The position numbers were made by a program, and so were the translations under genes. Shown piece after piece: positions 17,260 through 28,468 of a DNA stretch of 64,000 bases (position 1 is the stretch's first letter; each line of letters begins with the position of its first letter). The DNA lies in contig CM063283.1 in assembly GCA_032173965.1 (NCBI GenBank), forward strand, positions 19,696,501 through 19,760,500, in the 5' to 3' direction. Under the pieces are notes generated by a model. It saw nothing but the letters and a program-made list of their open reading frames with translations, was not told where the DNA came from and ran no database searches. Origin of the DNA: Sitta carolinensis (taxonomy: Eukaryota; Chordata; Aves; Passeriformes; Sittidae).

Positions 17260-18888
17260 CTGATGAATCTTTGCAAGGGAAAAAAGTAGGTATAGCTAGC
17301 AGATATCAGAGCAGCTGGTGCTTTTGGAGAAGCCTGCACTATGCTCATGCACACATTCAGCATTTACAGAATTTTGTTTAAATGTTTTTTAGTGTCCATA
17401 TCAGTAGTTGAGAACACCTGTTCTTCCCATGAATGTCAAGAGATGTCTTCAATTTTTGCAGAGTGTGAAAATAATTATTACCCTTCTCTTAATATCATTT
17501 CTGGGGGAAAATACTGGTAAATGAGGAAAATAATCTCCTAAATCCTAATATATGCACACAGTCCAAATGGCTTTTAATAAAAATTTCTAAATAAGATATA
17601 GTCACACCAGGGACTTTTTGCCTTCAGATTCCGCTTTTTGTCTGGATTTTTTTTGCATATTTCTACCAAATTAGAGTTCATCTATGTGATTTAAATCAGT
17701 CATCTTTATTGTAGCTGAAGTGAAGAAGCAAAATCCTGGATTATATAATAGACTTTGTTATTAATTTTGATTTCCGATCAAAAGAGAGATTGATTTGACC
17801 TGATCATCAGGTGAGACTAATGTAACTATATCTACAAAATATCACAAATGTACACTTAATATTGAAAAAATCTGTTGGGACCTTTTTTAAAGAAAAACTG
17901 TGCATGCAATACCTATCTGTCTTAAGGGAATTGTTATGTTATGCTGGCATTATGATAAAGGCCTTATTTACATGATCTCTCTGTTTTTCCACAGTTTGTT
18001 GTTTGAAACAATGAACAGCAATGGCAGTGAACAGTTTATGAGTTATTAATTGATTTTTATTGTCAGTGTTGGGGGTGTGAGGTTACTTGGTTTATCACTT
18101 CACATCTTTTTCTAACCCTGGTGAGAGGACTGAATTATTCATTTCCCTGTGGGCTTGTATTGAGTGATGTTCACCATTATGATGTCTAGGTGCTCTACTA
18201 ACTTCACCTTTGTTGTACTGTTGTGATGTCTGTGTTACTGACACTACACTGAGAGACTGAGGACAAGTTTCAAGTGCCCAGTGTGAAACTCTTGTGATGT
18301 CACAGAAATGCACATGTTTGAAGCTCAGCTCTCCCACATCCACCAGCTTCTGAAACAATTGAAGTAATGGAAGCAGGAGAACTATAATTTCTTTTTTTAT
18401 TTTTTTTGCCTTTTTCTCCTGGTCAATAGCAATTTATCCTCCAAGCACTGCAGAGGGTAGGTAATAGATACCTGGAAAAATCCCAAGTAAGTAATCCAAT
18501 TTGCAGATGTTAGGATGTGGATGTTCTGGCTGACACCTGACAGTAGTAGTAATTTTAGTTGAAATGTTTGATATCTTCAGATTTCAGGCAAAATAAGTAC
18601 GAACTTGATCTCAATGTTTTTAGAGTTATCGTCAAGGATTCAACATACCCTCAATTTTAGAAAACAAAGCAACTGAAAAAGTCCCAAACACCAAAAGCCA
18701 TTACATGTACATTTGCATTCTTCTATAAGTAAGATCATCTAGCTCATTTGACATTTGCATTTCTTGTACCAGGCATCAGCATGCATAAAAACCAACCAGC
18801 TAAAGGGGTTTTTTCCCCAAAGGATATCTTCAGTGAATATTCATTAAAAATTTCCCATCTGCGGTTTTCAAAAGAAGAAAGGGCTTAC

Positions 18889-18997
18889 TGTTACTTAAAA
18901 TGTTGAGCAGTATCTGAACTTCAGTACCGAGGTCACCGATAAGCTCAGGAACATTTTCTTGTATTTCTAGTTGACTGGTATTTTCCCAGCACTGTAT
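18889..18997 (-). CDS. ADGRG7: ADGRG7 GAIN-domain exon (intact frame)
   Basis: The acceptor is ttgttgcag, the donor AACA|GTAAGC. The 109-nt exon enters at phase 0 and leaves at phase 1. It reads ...QENVPELIGDLGTEVQILL followed by NILSN, matching human ...HTNVDGLNPDAQTELQVLL followed by NMTKN. It joins in phase to the exon at 17259. No stop is present in this exon, but it belongs to a locus broken elsewhere. Confidence 0.8.
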
Positions 18998-19078
18998 CTG
19001 CAACAATTAGCAGTGTATGAGTTAGGATTTATGGTTCATACTCCTGTTCATTCTGTCTAGGTAAATCCAACAACACAC

Positions 19079-19202
19079 AGGACTTCTCTGTGCCAAAAGC
19101 AGACTCGTAGAAGAGCTTAAATTCAGTGGAGCAGACTGGATTGTGACATTGGGCAATGAGATGTTACCAGTCAAAGAAAATTCCTCCATTGCTTTCATGA
19201 GG
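19079..19202 (-). CDS. ADGRG7: ADGRG7 GAIN-domain exon (3' end uncertain)
   Basis: The acceptor is ttttggtgcag. The single first base completes the AG-split codon of the preceding exon. It reads SLMKAMEEFSLTGNISLP then NVTIQSAPLNLSSS, against human TLIEQMETYSLSLGN...EPNIAIQSANFSS. No strong donor follows. The end given is the only nearby GT that keeps phase 0 for the next exon (CCT|GTGTGT), and it is a weak site. Loss of a proper donor may be part of the decay. Confidence 0.7.
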
Positions 19203-19425
19203 CTGCACCAAAATAATGAGTGGGATAAAAGGTATAATTATTTCTTAATAATGTACAGCTACAGGTTCTGTTTCTGAGCTTTCTCTGTGATTTTGTTCTC
19301 CAGTGGGAAGTGCTCCTCATTTCCTATCCCCATCTTTTCTCTAAAGCAGAAGAATCCAGCAATGTTCATGTAGTCTGGTTTCAGGCCTGATGTTTTGGTT
19401 TCTGATGTTCTTTCCCAGGACAGTG

Positions 19426-19660
19426 TGATAAACATGATGGAATGCTTTTGTAACGGTGTCTATGTTATTCATTCCTTCTGGGAGGAGGGATTTCTTCTTG
19501 ATATCCCCCTGTTTTGACCAGTGTGGGTGAAGAGGTTTGCCTTTCTTTCACCAATCATGTTGGTCTGTGTAAAATTGTATATAAGGGGAAATGATCCCTA
19601 ATAAAGGGGTCATTTTCTCAGCCTTCTGAAAAATCACAGGAGTCTGTGTCGTGTTATATG
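19426..19660 (+). mobile_element. LTR-like segment, plus strand
   Basis: The segment has a CCAAT-like accaatca near 19550, gtatataagg near 19578, then cctaataaagggg about 20 bases later, followed by a short tail ending near gtgtcgtg. This is the U3-R-U5 layout of an LTR. A TG start near 19426 fits, but the 3' edge and target-site duplication are not certain. It sits in an ADGRG7 intron, opposite to the gene. Confidence 0.45.
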
Positions 19661-19816
19661 AAACATCGACATGGTCATATTGGTGTTAATTGGAAATTAC
19701 ATGTTGGAGCTGAATGCCAAAAATATTTTGTCTTGTTTATGAACTGCTTTCATCCTAAAACAGAAGGGAAAGTGCTGTTGACTACATCTAAAGAAAGTGT
19801 CAAAAGCAAAAGTTAC

Positions 19817-19908
19817 CTGGTTGTGGCATTGACAAGATTATTGTGGATGAATTCTGTTTTGTTGGCATCCAAGAGTTGACTCACTGTAGCCATTACTGTC
19901 ACAGATGG
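19817..19908 (-). CDS. ADGRG7: ADGRG7 GAIN-domain exon (intact frame)
   Basis: The acceptor is cttgtctcag, the donor ACCAG|GTAACT. The 92-nt exon runs from phase 0 to phase 2. It reads PSVTVMATVSQLLDANKTEF, matching human ...KKVAIVTVSQLLDASEDAF, and it joins in phase to the exons on either side. The TVSQLLDA core identifies it. Confidence 0.85.
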
Positions 19909-20405
19909 CTGAGACAAGCAGAACAAAAAGGCAATATTCAAATGCAATTGAATTAATCACCCCATGTGCTACACACTGAATGGGCAAGGTAAGAACACTT
20001 AACAAGCATTGCTTGAAAGTACACAACAGAGGAAAAAAAGGAAGCCATTCAAGAGAGCACAAACTTTGTGCCAATGGGTTCATAATGCCACACTTGTATT
20101 GATTTAGTAAGGATTAAATTATCAACTTAAACATTAAATGATGCTCATATTAAAATTTCAGATATACATCTAAACGGCTGATAAACTTACACTCAGGTTT
20201 GAGAACAGACACAACAGTGATTCCACAAGTAACTTGCTCAAGGATGCTTAAATAACTCTGCTAAATGACAAAATGAATGCATTTTTTGTGGTGTTATCTA
20301 CAGTTTAGAGAAAGAACAGCATCTTTTCTGCTAGTGGAGTGGGGCAGAATTGATATCCCAAATACTAAGCCCCACAAGTCTTATTTTAGTCCTAATAGGA
20401 CTCAC

Positions 20406-20558
20406 CTGGAAGTCTTCTGAAACATTTAGCTTTTTCATAATCTGTGCTGCGATGTTTGCAGCAGCAGTGATGTTCTGTCTGGTCAGTCGGTCTGGCATGG
20501 AGCTGAGGATTTGAGTGTTACTTGCAATAATTGAAACCTTCCTGGAGCTCACATTTTC
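20406..20558 (-). CDS. ADGRG7: ADGRG7 GAIN-domain exon (intact frame)
   Basis: The acceptor is tttcctcacag, the donor TTCCAG|GTGAGT. The 153-nt exon is exactly 51 codons, phase 0 at both ends. It contains NTQILSSMPDRLTRQNITAA and ends MKKLNVSEDFQ, matching human EVQILTSDANKLTAENITSA and the following IFNTSRNASPE in order and spacing. There is an N-glycosylation-type NIT in the same place as in human. No stop codon is present. Confidence 0.85.
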
Positions 20559-20734
20559 CTGTGAGGAAAATGCCTTTCAAAAGAAACAAAAAGAGAAAAG
20601 GAAAAAGGGTCACCACTTCATAACATTCTCACACAAAATAAAAAATATACAAGTAATTGGCTGTCTAAAATGTTTTATGTTAATGTCAAGTATGCGGTGT
20701 TTGAAACTTCTCCCTTGAGATTGTTTTCTTGAAT

Positions 20735-20935
20735 TCTTGGAGTATCTTGAGTTGGAAGCCTGGATGTCTCCTAGCCCAACAGGGGCTGAAACCAGGCTGC
20801 TCAGGGAATCACTTTGAATATCCACAACCTCCCTCGGAAAACTGCTTGTGTTTGAAAGTGTTAAGGGGAAAAATATTCTCTTATCTAACTGGAATTTCCC
20901 ATATTGCCACTTGACTCTGTGGGCACTCATCCTAG
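20735..20935 (-). mobile_element. Diverged CR1 3' region
   Basis: The plus strand shows 'agcccaac...ctgctcaggg...actttgaatatccacaacctccc...' in the order found in reverse-complemented CR1 3' regions (compare the clear copy at 56.5 kb). It is much more diverged than the other copies, so it is an older insertion. Confidence 0.6.
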
Positions 20936-22248
20936 AACTGCACACCTTCAAGAACAGCCTGGGCCCATTGTTCTCCTCACCTTGCCATGAAGTAGCAGCA
21001 GGAGCTCTCCATTGACTTGAGGTCACTGAGTTCTGAGTCTATAAACTTCTGTGCACCTTTCATTGTTCCTGAAATAACCACAATAGGATGTTTTGAAAGG
21101 CCGTCAAAGGAACTTGAGAAATGTCCTCTGGTACAATCATGCCTCTCAACACAGGCCTTATAACCTGCACTGAGGATAATTTGAGGACATTATCCTCACT
21201 TCAGTACATTATACAGAGTGTCAGTTTGGAATAAATGTAAAAAGAAAAGAAAGCAAAAAAACCCAATAAAATGTTCTGCTGCTGGAGGTACTACCAAGAA
21301 TTTATATAATCACTGGTTGGATATAGTTTGACTTATTTAGCACTGAATTAATAGAGATTAAATGTCTGTAGCATCTTAAAAGTCTAAACACAAAACAAAG
21401 TTGAGGCATCTAGTTATACCTTCCAACGATATATGAAGGTATAGCTAAATAACAATAAGAGCCAAAAAATCTGCCAGTTATCAGGTCAAGTCATCTGTTC
21501 CTTAATCCTGTCAATGAATAACTCTTCTGAATTGCTTCAATAACTGAATAGGTCTCAAATTATTTATGTTGGGAAGCTACCAAAATCAAGATTAGTTCTA
21601 TCATGCAGCTTTGAAGCATTGATAAAGCTTGGAATGGTAGGTAAGAAGAGCAAATGTGTTGCATAGTGAGGAAGGAAATTTGAATCTATAATTACTGGAG
21701 ATGATATCATTTGACTTGAAAACACCTGCATATGCATGATGGACCACCAGTACACCACGAACGCCTGTGTTCACTATTCTTGCTTCAGACTTGTAGCATG
21801 ATCTTGGATTCAAAGTAAATATTTCCATTTAAAAGTAATCAAATCCTTTTAAACCTGGGCTCTGGATCACTAGCATGAGCACCTCCTGCTCCCATTCCCC
21901 AGCTCCCCAAGCGGCCCTCAGCTCACTAGATGGCAGCCTGACATCACAGCTCCCAACAAACCCACACAGTACTGATGGCAGCAGAAAACCCACAAGTCAC
22001 AGCAGCAAAACCACATGTCACACCTTACTGGCACTAGAAATAGCTACTTATAATATTATATACTACTTTGAACCATTTAGTGAAAGTTATGTACTGGAAA
22101 AAGTATAATATTGAGCTCAAGGGTTTCTCAGGAAAGGATTAAGCAGGTGAAGCATTGGGTTGAAGGTACATTAGTGAGGTAAAAATGCGTGAGGAAAGGA
22201 CTTCTCTTATTTAAGGGGACCGTACATGGTGTATTTTTTCTTATTTCC

Positions 22249-22273
22249 TTTTTTTTTTTTTTTTTTTTTTTTT
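22249..22273 (+). repeat. Poly(T) run
   Basis: Twenty-five consecutive T residues, equal to a poly(A) run on the minus strand. Confidence 0.85.
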
Positions 22274-25094
22274 CAATTGGGACTAGTGATAAGGAAATGA
22301 AACACAGAAGCAGCAGAAGGGAAGCAGTCACTGTAATGTGCTTAGTCATGTTCAGCTCTCCATGTTTTGCAGATACAGCAGGGCTAAGCCTTAGGGCTGG
22401 ATTTAGGGGGTTATGGATTTTTATGGATTTTATATATGGCATTCATACAAGAGAGTTTTAATTTGGATTCTTGATGGACAGAAATATTGACAGAATGGAA
22501 AATTTTCACTCTTAATCCTTCTGAACATGTTGGTGTCAATATCACCCTCCTGCCAGTGTTCTCCAGATCCCTTCTGTGTTGTCACTGATTTGGTACCCTG
22601 GGTCAGCATTGCCTCCTCTCAGAGGCATTTGCTGTAAGCTAGGAACCTGGCTGAGGAAATTGCAGGACAGTTAAGAAATACAAAATGGGATGCTGTTTTC
22701 AGGCAAATCCAAGCAAAATAAAGTGATTGCTGTTGGAAATTCAGGCCATCTGCAAAGCAGACACATGCCAAGAATGCCACTGGGAAAGGCTTTGGTCATT
22801 AATTTTGCTTTCTGCAAAGTTTTGAGGAACATGAGATATATTTCCTGCCCCAGTTTTCTATTCCCACTCCCCATTTTCTTTGCCCAGCATGATGCAGAAT
22901 CTCAGAAACTGTCTAAGTAGTAATTTAAGATTACCTGTGATGCTAAGGAGTCCAGATTTTCATTATAGTTCAGAATTTAGGGAGGCTTTAAAGTAGGAAT
23001 TTTCCTTTCTCTGAAACACATCTGGATTTCTATTGAAGTATTATCTGTAATTTTGTAAAAGCAGAAAGATATGCATTTAGTGTAGAAGTTCTCACATATT
23101 CACATGACCTCGCTGGGAGTTAAAACTGTTCTGTGGGTATGACACCCTACCCAGTGCTTTTTTCTGTTTGCCTGTAGAATTTCATCATTCAGTGTTACAA
23201 GTGACCATCAATTATTTAACTATTTATTGTTCTTCTTAGAATACATGGTTTACATTCATGTACACAGTCCTATCAGACAGGCTGACATTCTTTATGTCAA
23301 AGTCAGACAGGATTTAGTTATGTTAGAGCTACAGAAACACCTCTTTTAATTTAGAGGCACTGGCATCAGCTCTGAGCTGTCAGAAAGGCTTTTTACCATG
23401 TCCTGAAAAACACAGTTTATGTGTCGTGAAAGAAATGCAAAGGACATGTGGAGCAGCTGTGCAGCACTTATTCCTCTGCAACATCTCTGGAAGCTGAGAC
23501 AGTTCATGGAACTGCAGTTGATGGAAAGGATCCTGAATCCTAATGCTAAATAGTAGGATATAAACAGATTGTTTTTCTATTAAAAGGCTGCTCAGGACCC
23601 TGACTCCCCACACAGGCATCGATCCACCTCAGCATGTCTGGCTGAAGTTCTCTGCATTTGGGGTAGAAAGCTTTGCAGAAAAGTTTGTGCTCCTGCCGGA
23701 GCTACAGAGTTCTGGCTTCAAACACAGACCACTCATCTGGTCCAATAATCCAACATCTTTCATAAACCTTACATTTACTTTTGGGAAATGGGAGCAAAAG
23801 GAAGGAAACACATGCCATTCACAGTATAAGGTGCACATTCCTTTTTGGAGTGGACATATTTACCCAAGACAATCTGTTCAAAAATAAGGTTTTTATATTG
23901 CTTTCAGAAATGTCTCAGCACTGTAGTCACAAAAATTAACTGCACGGAAAGAAAAAATAATATATATATTCAGATTAAATTATTTTAGAATAAGGATCAG
24001 TTTTCAAAATTAAATAGGATTGAGGCAATAGAAGCTCATTGTATCTTTTGCCCTAAATGAAATAAAAGCAGTTTGGTAAATTTTGTCTAAACCAAAGCAT
24101 CACAGCTGCCACGAGTGATATTTTTTAAGTCAGTGAAGTCTTATAAGCCCATACTTTTTGCCATCTCTTCTATTTTCACTCTTTCAGTCCTAAAAAATTT
24201 GTAAAATATTATAATGCTTCTTGTTTGGTGTCTAATACCTGGGCAGAAATCAGTTTTGGTAACCTAATGCCACAGAATACAACAGGGGGCAAAAATACAC
24301 ATTTTTGAACAGTTAATGGGGAGCAGTCCTTTGGTGACTCTAAACCATGATGAGTTGGATTTGGCTTTTGGTGCAGGAAGTTTCTGCCCTTCTGTCTGTT
24401 GGACTGGGACAGGCTGACCACCGCCAGACCCCACAGCTGATACTGGCTACATCTACAGACAGCTTGGTGAGCCAGGTGAACACTGGCCTGACCCAAACAT
24501 TTACCTCACAAAGCTGCAAACACTTGGAAAAAATATTGCAGCACACAGGCAGAAAATGTTTGCTTCATCTTATGACTTGCAACATCCTGGTTTTGCTAAC
24601 TTTTGCTAATTCAGACCACATTTCAGCTATGTCCCGTCAGCAGGACTCACTCAAAGCATATTGATGGTCAGGGTCCTGAGGGGACTTAGGAAACAAGGAG
24701 TGTTGTCTGTGTTCTGGCACAGGCTTTGATGTCAAGTTACTTAACTTTCTGTGGATCTTGCTTTGTACAGGGTCTCAGTTTCCCATTATAAAATGACACT
24801 TTCCTTCTACGCACATTTTTACGAACGAATAAGGATGCTTGATGCTGCAAAGATGAGGTCTGCCTTACAGCACCACACCTGAGCTGTCTTGCCAGAAAGT
24901 GTTTAGCAGGACAAGGTGTCTCAAAAATCTGGTGGAAGGAACCTCTGGAGTGCATCTAGGCTGAACAGAGACTCCACAGCCTCACTAGGAGATGTGCTGC
25001 AGTGACGTGATACCTTTCTAAATCCAAGCATTTCTCTTCATGCTCAAACTGAGCGTCTTAAACTGCAGTTTTTGACTGCTGTGTCTTGCTTTAC

Positions 25095-26330
25095 CCTCTG
25101 GTGTGACTGAGGAGGTTTGGGTTTGATGGTCTTTGCATCTTTCTCTCAGCTGGAGGCTGCTGTTAGCCCTGCCCTCAGTCTCCTCTTCAGCACAGTGAGC
25201 AAGCTCAGCTCTTTCCCATGCTTCCGGCAGGGCCCCTGTCCAAAGCCCCTCACTGACCTCATCCTGCTGAACCCTCTCCAGCTTCCCTAAGTCTGATTAG
25301 CCTGGCTTGCAGGTGGCAAAACTAAGCTTGTATTTCCCAGTGGTGCCTCACCAGGACTGGGAAGGGCAGGGTAAAAGTGTCCATCAACCTGTCTCCCTCC
25401 ACATAACAGCTGCTCTTCCACCTTGTTTGCAGAGAGCCACACACTTTTGGCTCATATTGAAGTTGGCATCTACTGTCATTCCCAGGTAGTTTCCTGCTCC
25501 GCAGCCAGCAGGTTCCTGCTATGTGCCAATGTCCCTGGCACAGTGATTGGCATTTATTCCTGTTGGACACCGTGAGGTTTCTGCTGGAATGATCTTCAGG
25601 TTTCTCAAGTTCTTCTCCATCAAAGCTCTGCCATTAACTCTGTCAGCAGTGCCCGTGCCCCACTCCAGGTTCAGTGCTGTGGGATACTTGCTGAGAGGTG
25701 TTATGGTCCAGGTCATGGATGCAGACACTCAACGATTCTGCCCTGTTAATGACCAGCAAGTGGCTCTACTTTTACAATATCCTGACCAAGTCACTGATGG
25801 CTGCCCCTTGAGCTTGGCTGTTGAGGTGATTTTCAGCCTAGTGAATTGTTCACGCACCCAAACCATGTGTCTCCCCAATCAAACAAGAAAGCTGAGGGAC
25901 ATGGTGTCAAAGGCATCTATAAATCAAAGTACATTACATCTTGTTACTCTTCTGTTGTCTACATACAGTTATTTCATATGGCAGTAACAGTCAGATTGGT
26001 CCTACGTGTAAATCCATGGTGTTCCTGATGATCTTCTGGTCTCTTATATGCATGGAAACAGACTCTAAGAGGATATGTTCCAAAATGCTTCTAACACCTG
26101 AGGTAAGCCTGACTGGCTTATAGTTCCCCCAGATCTCCTTCTTGCCTTTCTTCAAAGTGAGCATATGAACATTTTTCCAGTTCTCTGTGGCCTCTCTTCA
26201 TTGCCACAGGTCACAGGAGTCCCACAGCCAGGTCTTTCAGCTGTCTTGAATGAATCCTCTTTAGACCCATGGATTTGAATACCTTTGTGATGATCCTGCC
26301 TTCCCTCTGAGGGATGAAAGCTGAGTAAGT
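25095..26330 (-). mobile_element. Old CR1-family LINE, reverse-transcriptase region
   Basis: Phrases typical of reverse-complemented CR1 RT and 3' sequence appear in the right order. They are 'gaaccctctccagctt', 'ggtgcctcaccaggactg', 'tttggctcatattgaagttg', 'ggtgtcaaaggcatctataaa', 'cctgatgatcttctgg' and 'ggtaagcctgactggcttatagttcccc'. The copy is heavily mutated, with no long open frame on the minus strand, so it is inactive and older than the 50-53 kb copy. Confidence 0.7.
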
Positions 26331-27651
26331 TGCTATGAACATATATTCATTCATACAAGCTTTGTTTTTTTTTTTTTTCTTTCTAGTTATTCAAGTCTTG
26401 ATCTGAAAGTGGTTTGGGCTGGTTTATATGCCTATATTGCTTGGTTTTGGACTTAGAAAAGAGAGTCCATCTGAAATAAAATTTTCCCACTGATCCAAAT
26501 CTCAAATTATTCCAAATATTTTAATGTCATTGGGATCGCTCCAGATTAAAACAAAATCAAACAAAACAAAATAAAACCAAACAAAAAAGGACACAAACAG
26601 AACAAACCACAAGAAGATAACCAGGCCCTTTGTAATGATTTGTGAAAGAAAATAACCATGACATAATGTAGAAAAGCAATGAATTATGAGCCAAGTGGAA
26701 ATTTTTTCATCATTGTTGGAACAAAAGTGATTGAGTTACAGAAGTTGTCTATGCTGTATGCCATGCTCTCTTCCCCTGGCAATAAACAGGATCACCTCCT
26801 CCATAATCCCAGCACCTGACTGCCCTTTCTTCCAGCCTCCTCAACACCTTTAGCACTGCCATCCCATGCTCTTCGTGCTCCAGCATGTCTCAGCCCCTCT
26901 CACCTCTTTGATCCACCTTTATATTTTCACTACATAAAATACACATCTCCATTTTGTTAGCTGGTGAAGAGGAGGCAAATGTCATGGGTAGTTTATGCAT
27001 CTTAGTGACTGCACAGGATTGACTGGCCATGTGGCCTCAACCTCCTCACTGATGGCATAAGTCTCCTTTCCTTTTCCTCTTCGAGATATTTATATTTGGT
27101 CTTCTGTACCCAACTAGTGATAGGTGCATAACTCATGAGATTTTGAGACCTTTAAGATGTGTAACCACCTAGTAAATTTAATTGAAACTGGTCAGCAAGT
27201 TAAAGAAGGTGTCAAGAAAGTGGAACAACAGACGGATGGACAGTATAAACTTTCCTCGTGAAAACAGAGTAAAATTGAGGTTTTGTCATTTCAGTAATGT
27301 TTGTTATGATTTCAAGTTAATTATGTCTGTCCAAACATTATTACCTCATGTGTTTTAGAAACTATAGCTATTAAAATCTATTCTTTAAGGCAATTCACAG
27401 CAAATTAAATGTAGAACACTAGAGCAGTGAACAAAGGAAATTACAGAATCATCATAATGCTTTGTTTCCAGTGCTGAAATCCCAGCCATGATTATTTATT
27501 TAAGCCAACTTCTTTGAAACATTTTGCCCAAATGTTCCAATCAGTCATGAATTCATTCGATCTATCATTGTCTGTTGGATGTGCTGCCCATCCTGTCATA
27601 AGGGAAATAACATGGAAGACCTGAACTTTCCAACTACCTAGCAGTCCTCAC

Positions 27652-27787
27652 CAAGCATATTTTCCTGGGTACATTGCAGATATTTTGACATCCTTCTGAC
27701 CAAACGTGTCACATCATTTGACAAAAGCACAGCTGACACACGATGGAGAATGTGTGTGTCAGGCTTGCCACATTGTGGGTTGTTGGC
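27652..27787 (-). CDS. ADGRG7: Candidate ADGRG7 linker exon (second of two)
   Basis: The acceptor is ccttttttcacag, the donor CTTG|GTGAGG, with an open frame of 45 codons plus one base. The end reads LVRRMSKYLQCTQENML, comparable with human ELQKVTIGNCNENLE, and VSAVLLS sits where human has PMAVRLCS. The entry phase (0) fits the candidate exon before it. The exit phase (1) does not fit the next known exon at 20558. That could be a further lesion, a missed exon, or a sign that the call is wrong. Confidence 0.35.
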
Positions 27788-27819
27788 CTGTGAAAAAAGG
27801 AGCCAGCTGGGGATTTTAC

Positions 27820-27929
27820 CAGCTCTGGGGATCCTGCAGCTTGGGGAGCTGGCAGCCTCCCAGCACAGGGCGGTGCAGGGATGCCATGTTGTGGCAGAGG
27901 GGACTGAAATGGAGTTAACCAGGATAGTA
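27820..27929 (-). CDS. ADGRG7: Candidate ADGRG7 linker exon (first of two)
   Basis: The acceptor is acctggaatag, the donor GAGCTG|GTAAAA. The entry phase matches the EGF exon and 36 codons are open. The pattern PFQSPLPQHG...PCAG...AGSP can be laid over human FARIPVGRYG...TCGK...AGNP, keeping Phe, Gly, the Cys and the final Gly-x-Pro. Sequence identity is low, so this rests on position, phase and a few residues. Confidence 0.3.
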
Positions 27930-28313
27930 CTATTCCAGGTGTAGGAAATTTGACTCATCCAAGAGCAGTGCCAGTGGCAGCAGGAGCTGAAGGCAGGCAT
28001 TGTTCTGCAGGGTGCTGAGGTGGATGATGTCCTCAAACACAGGGCAAATCCAGACACGGCAACACTGGACACTGAGACTTGAATCAGATTTTCAAGTCAC
28101 TGTGATCTTCAAACAGGGGAATTCAAACAACAGCCAAATTGGCTAGAAACAGACCACAGATTGTCAAAACCTGTGAAGTCTTCCCCAGATGTTATTCCTT
28201 TGAGTTGGGTGAAAAACACAACCTCACTGAGCAAGAAGAGCCACGGCACTGCTTTCGGATCTGACCCTGCTGAGCAGATCTCAGCAGCAGGAAATTTCCC
28301 AAAGAGAGATCTC

Positions 28314-28369
28314 CCAAAGTGGAGGTTCCCAGAAATGGGGTCTTCCAAAGTGGAGGTTCCCAGAAATGG
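28314..28369 (+). repeat. Two-copy direct repeat, 31-bp period
   Basis: ccaaagtggaggttcccaga begins at 28314 and again at 28345, each followed by aatgg. A partial third unit (cccaaagaga) lies just before. The repeat is intronic, about 35 bases from the EGF exon donor. Confidence 0.85.
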
Positions 28370-28403
28370 TGCCAGCTGCCCTTGCTGCCTGGCTTGTACT
28401 GAC

Positions 28404-28468
28404 CTATATGACAAAGAGATCCCACCCACTCCTCTGGGCACATGCAGGCTCCATCCCCAGAGCTGCCA
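28404..28468 (-). CDS. ADGRG7: ADGRG7 EGF-like exon
   Basis: The acceptor is tctgtctcaacag, the donor CATATAG|GTCAGT. The 65-nt exon enters at phase 2 and leaves at phase 1. It reads GSSGDGACMCPEEWVGSLCHI, laid over human GTWENGRCICTEEWKGLRCTI with the three Cys residues, EEW and Gly conserved. This is the C-terminal half of the EGF-like module that follows the membrane segment. It has no lesion. Confidence 0.85.

Larger units (their letters stand above)
20936..27651. other. Large ADGRG7 intron
   Basis: This non-coding interval lies between the first well-supported GAIN exon and the candidate linker exons. It contains a 25-base T run at 22249-22273 and a long, old CR1 at about 25.1-26.3 kb. 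I examined the open frames near 23.4 and 24.3 kb on the minus strand and could not match them to the receptor. Confidence 0.5.

Noticed and set aside
18095..18358. Minus-strand frame of 87 codons with an acceptor-like start, a stop and a following AATAAA, looking like a terminal exon
   Set aside because: The product resembles nothing in ADGRG7, and the true next GAIN exon was found at 17259 with the right phase. It may be a decoy exon in an intron.
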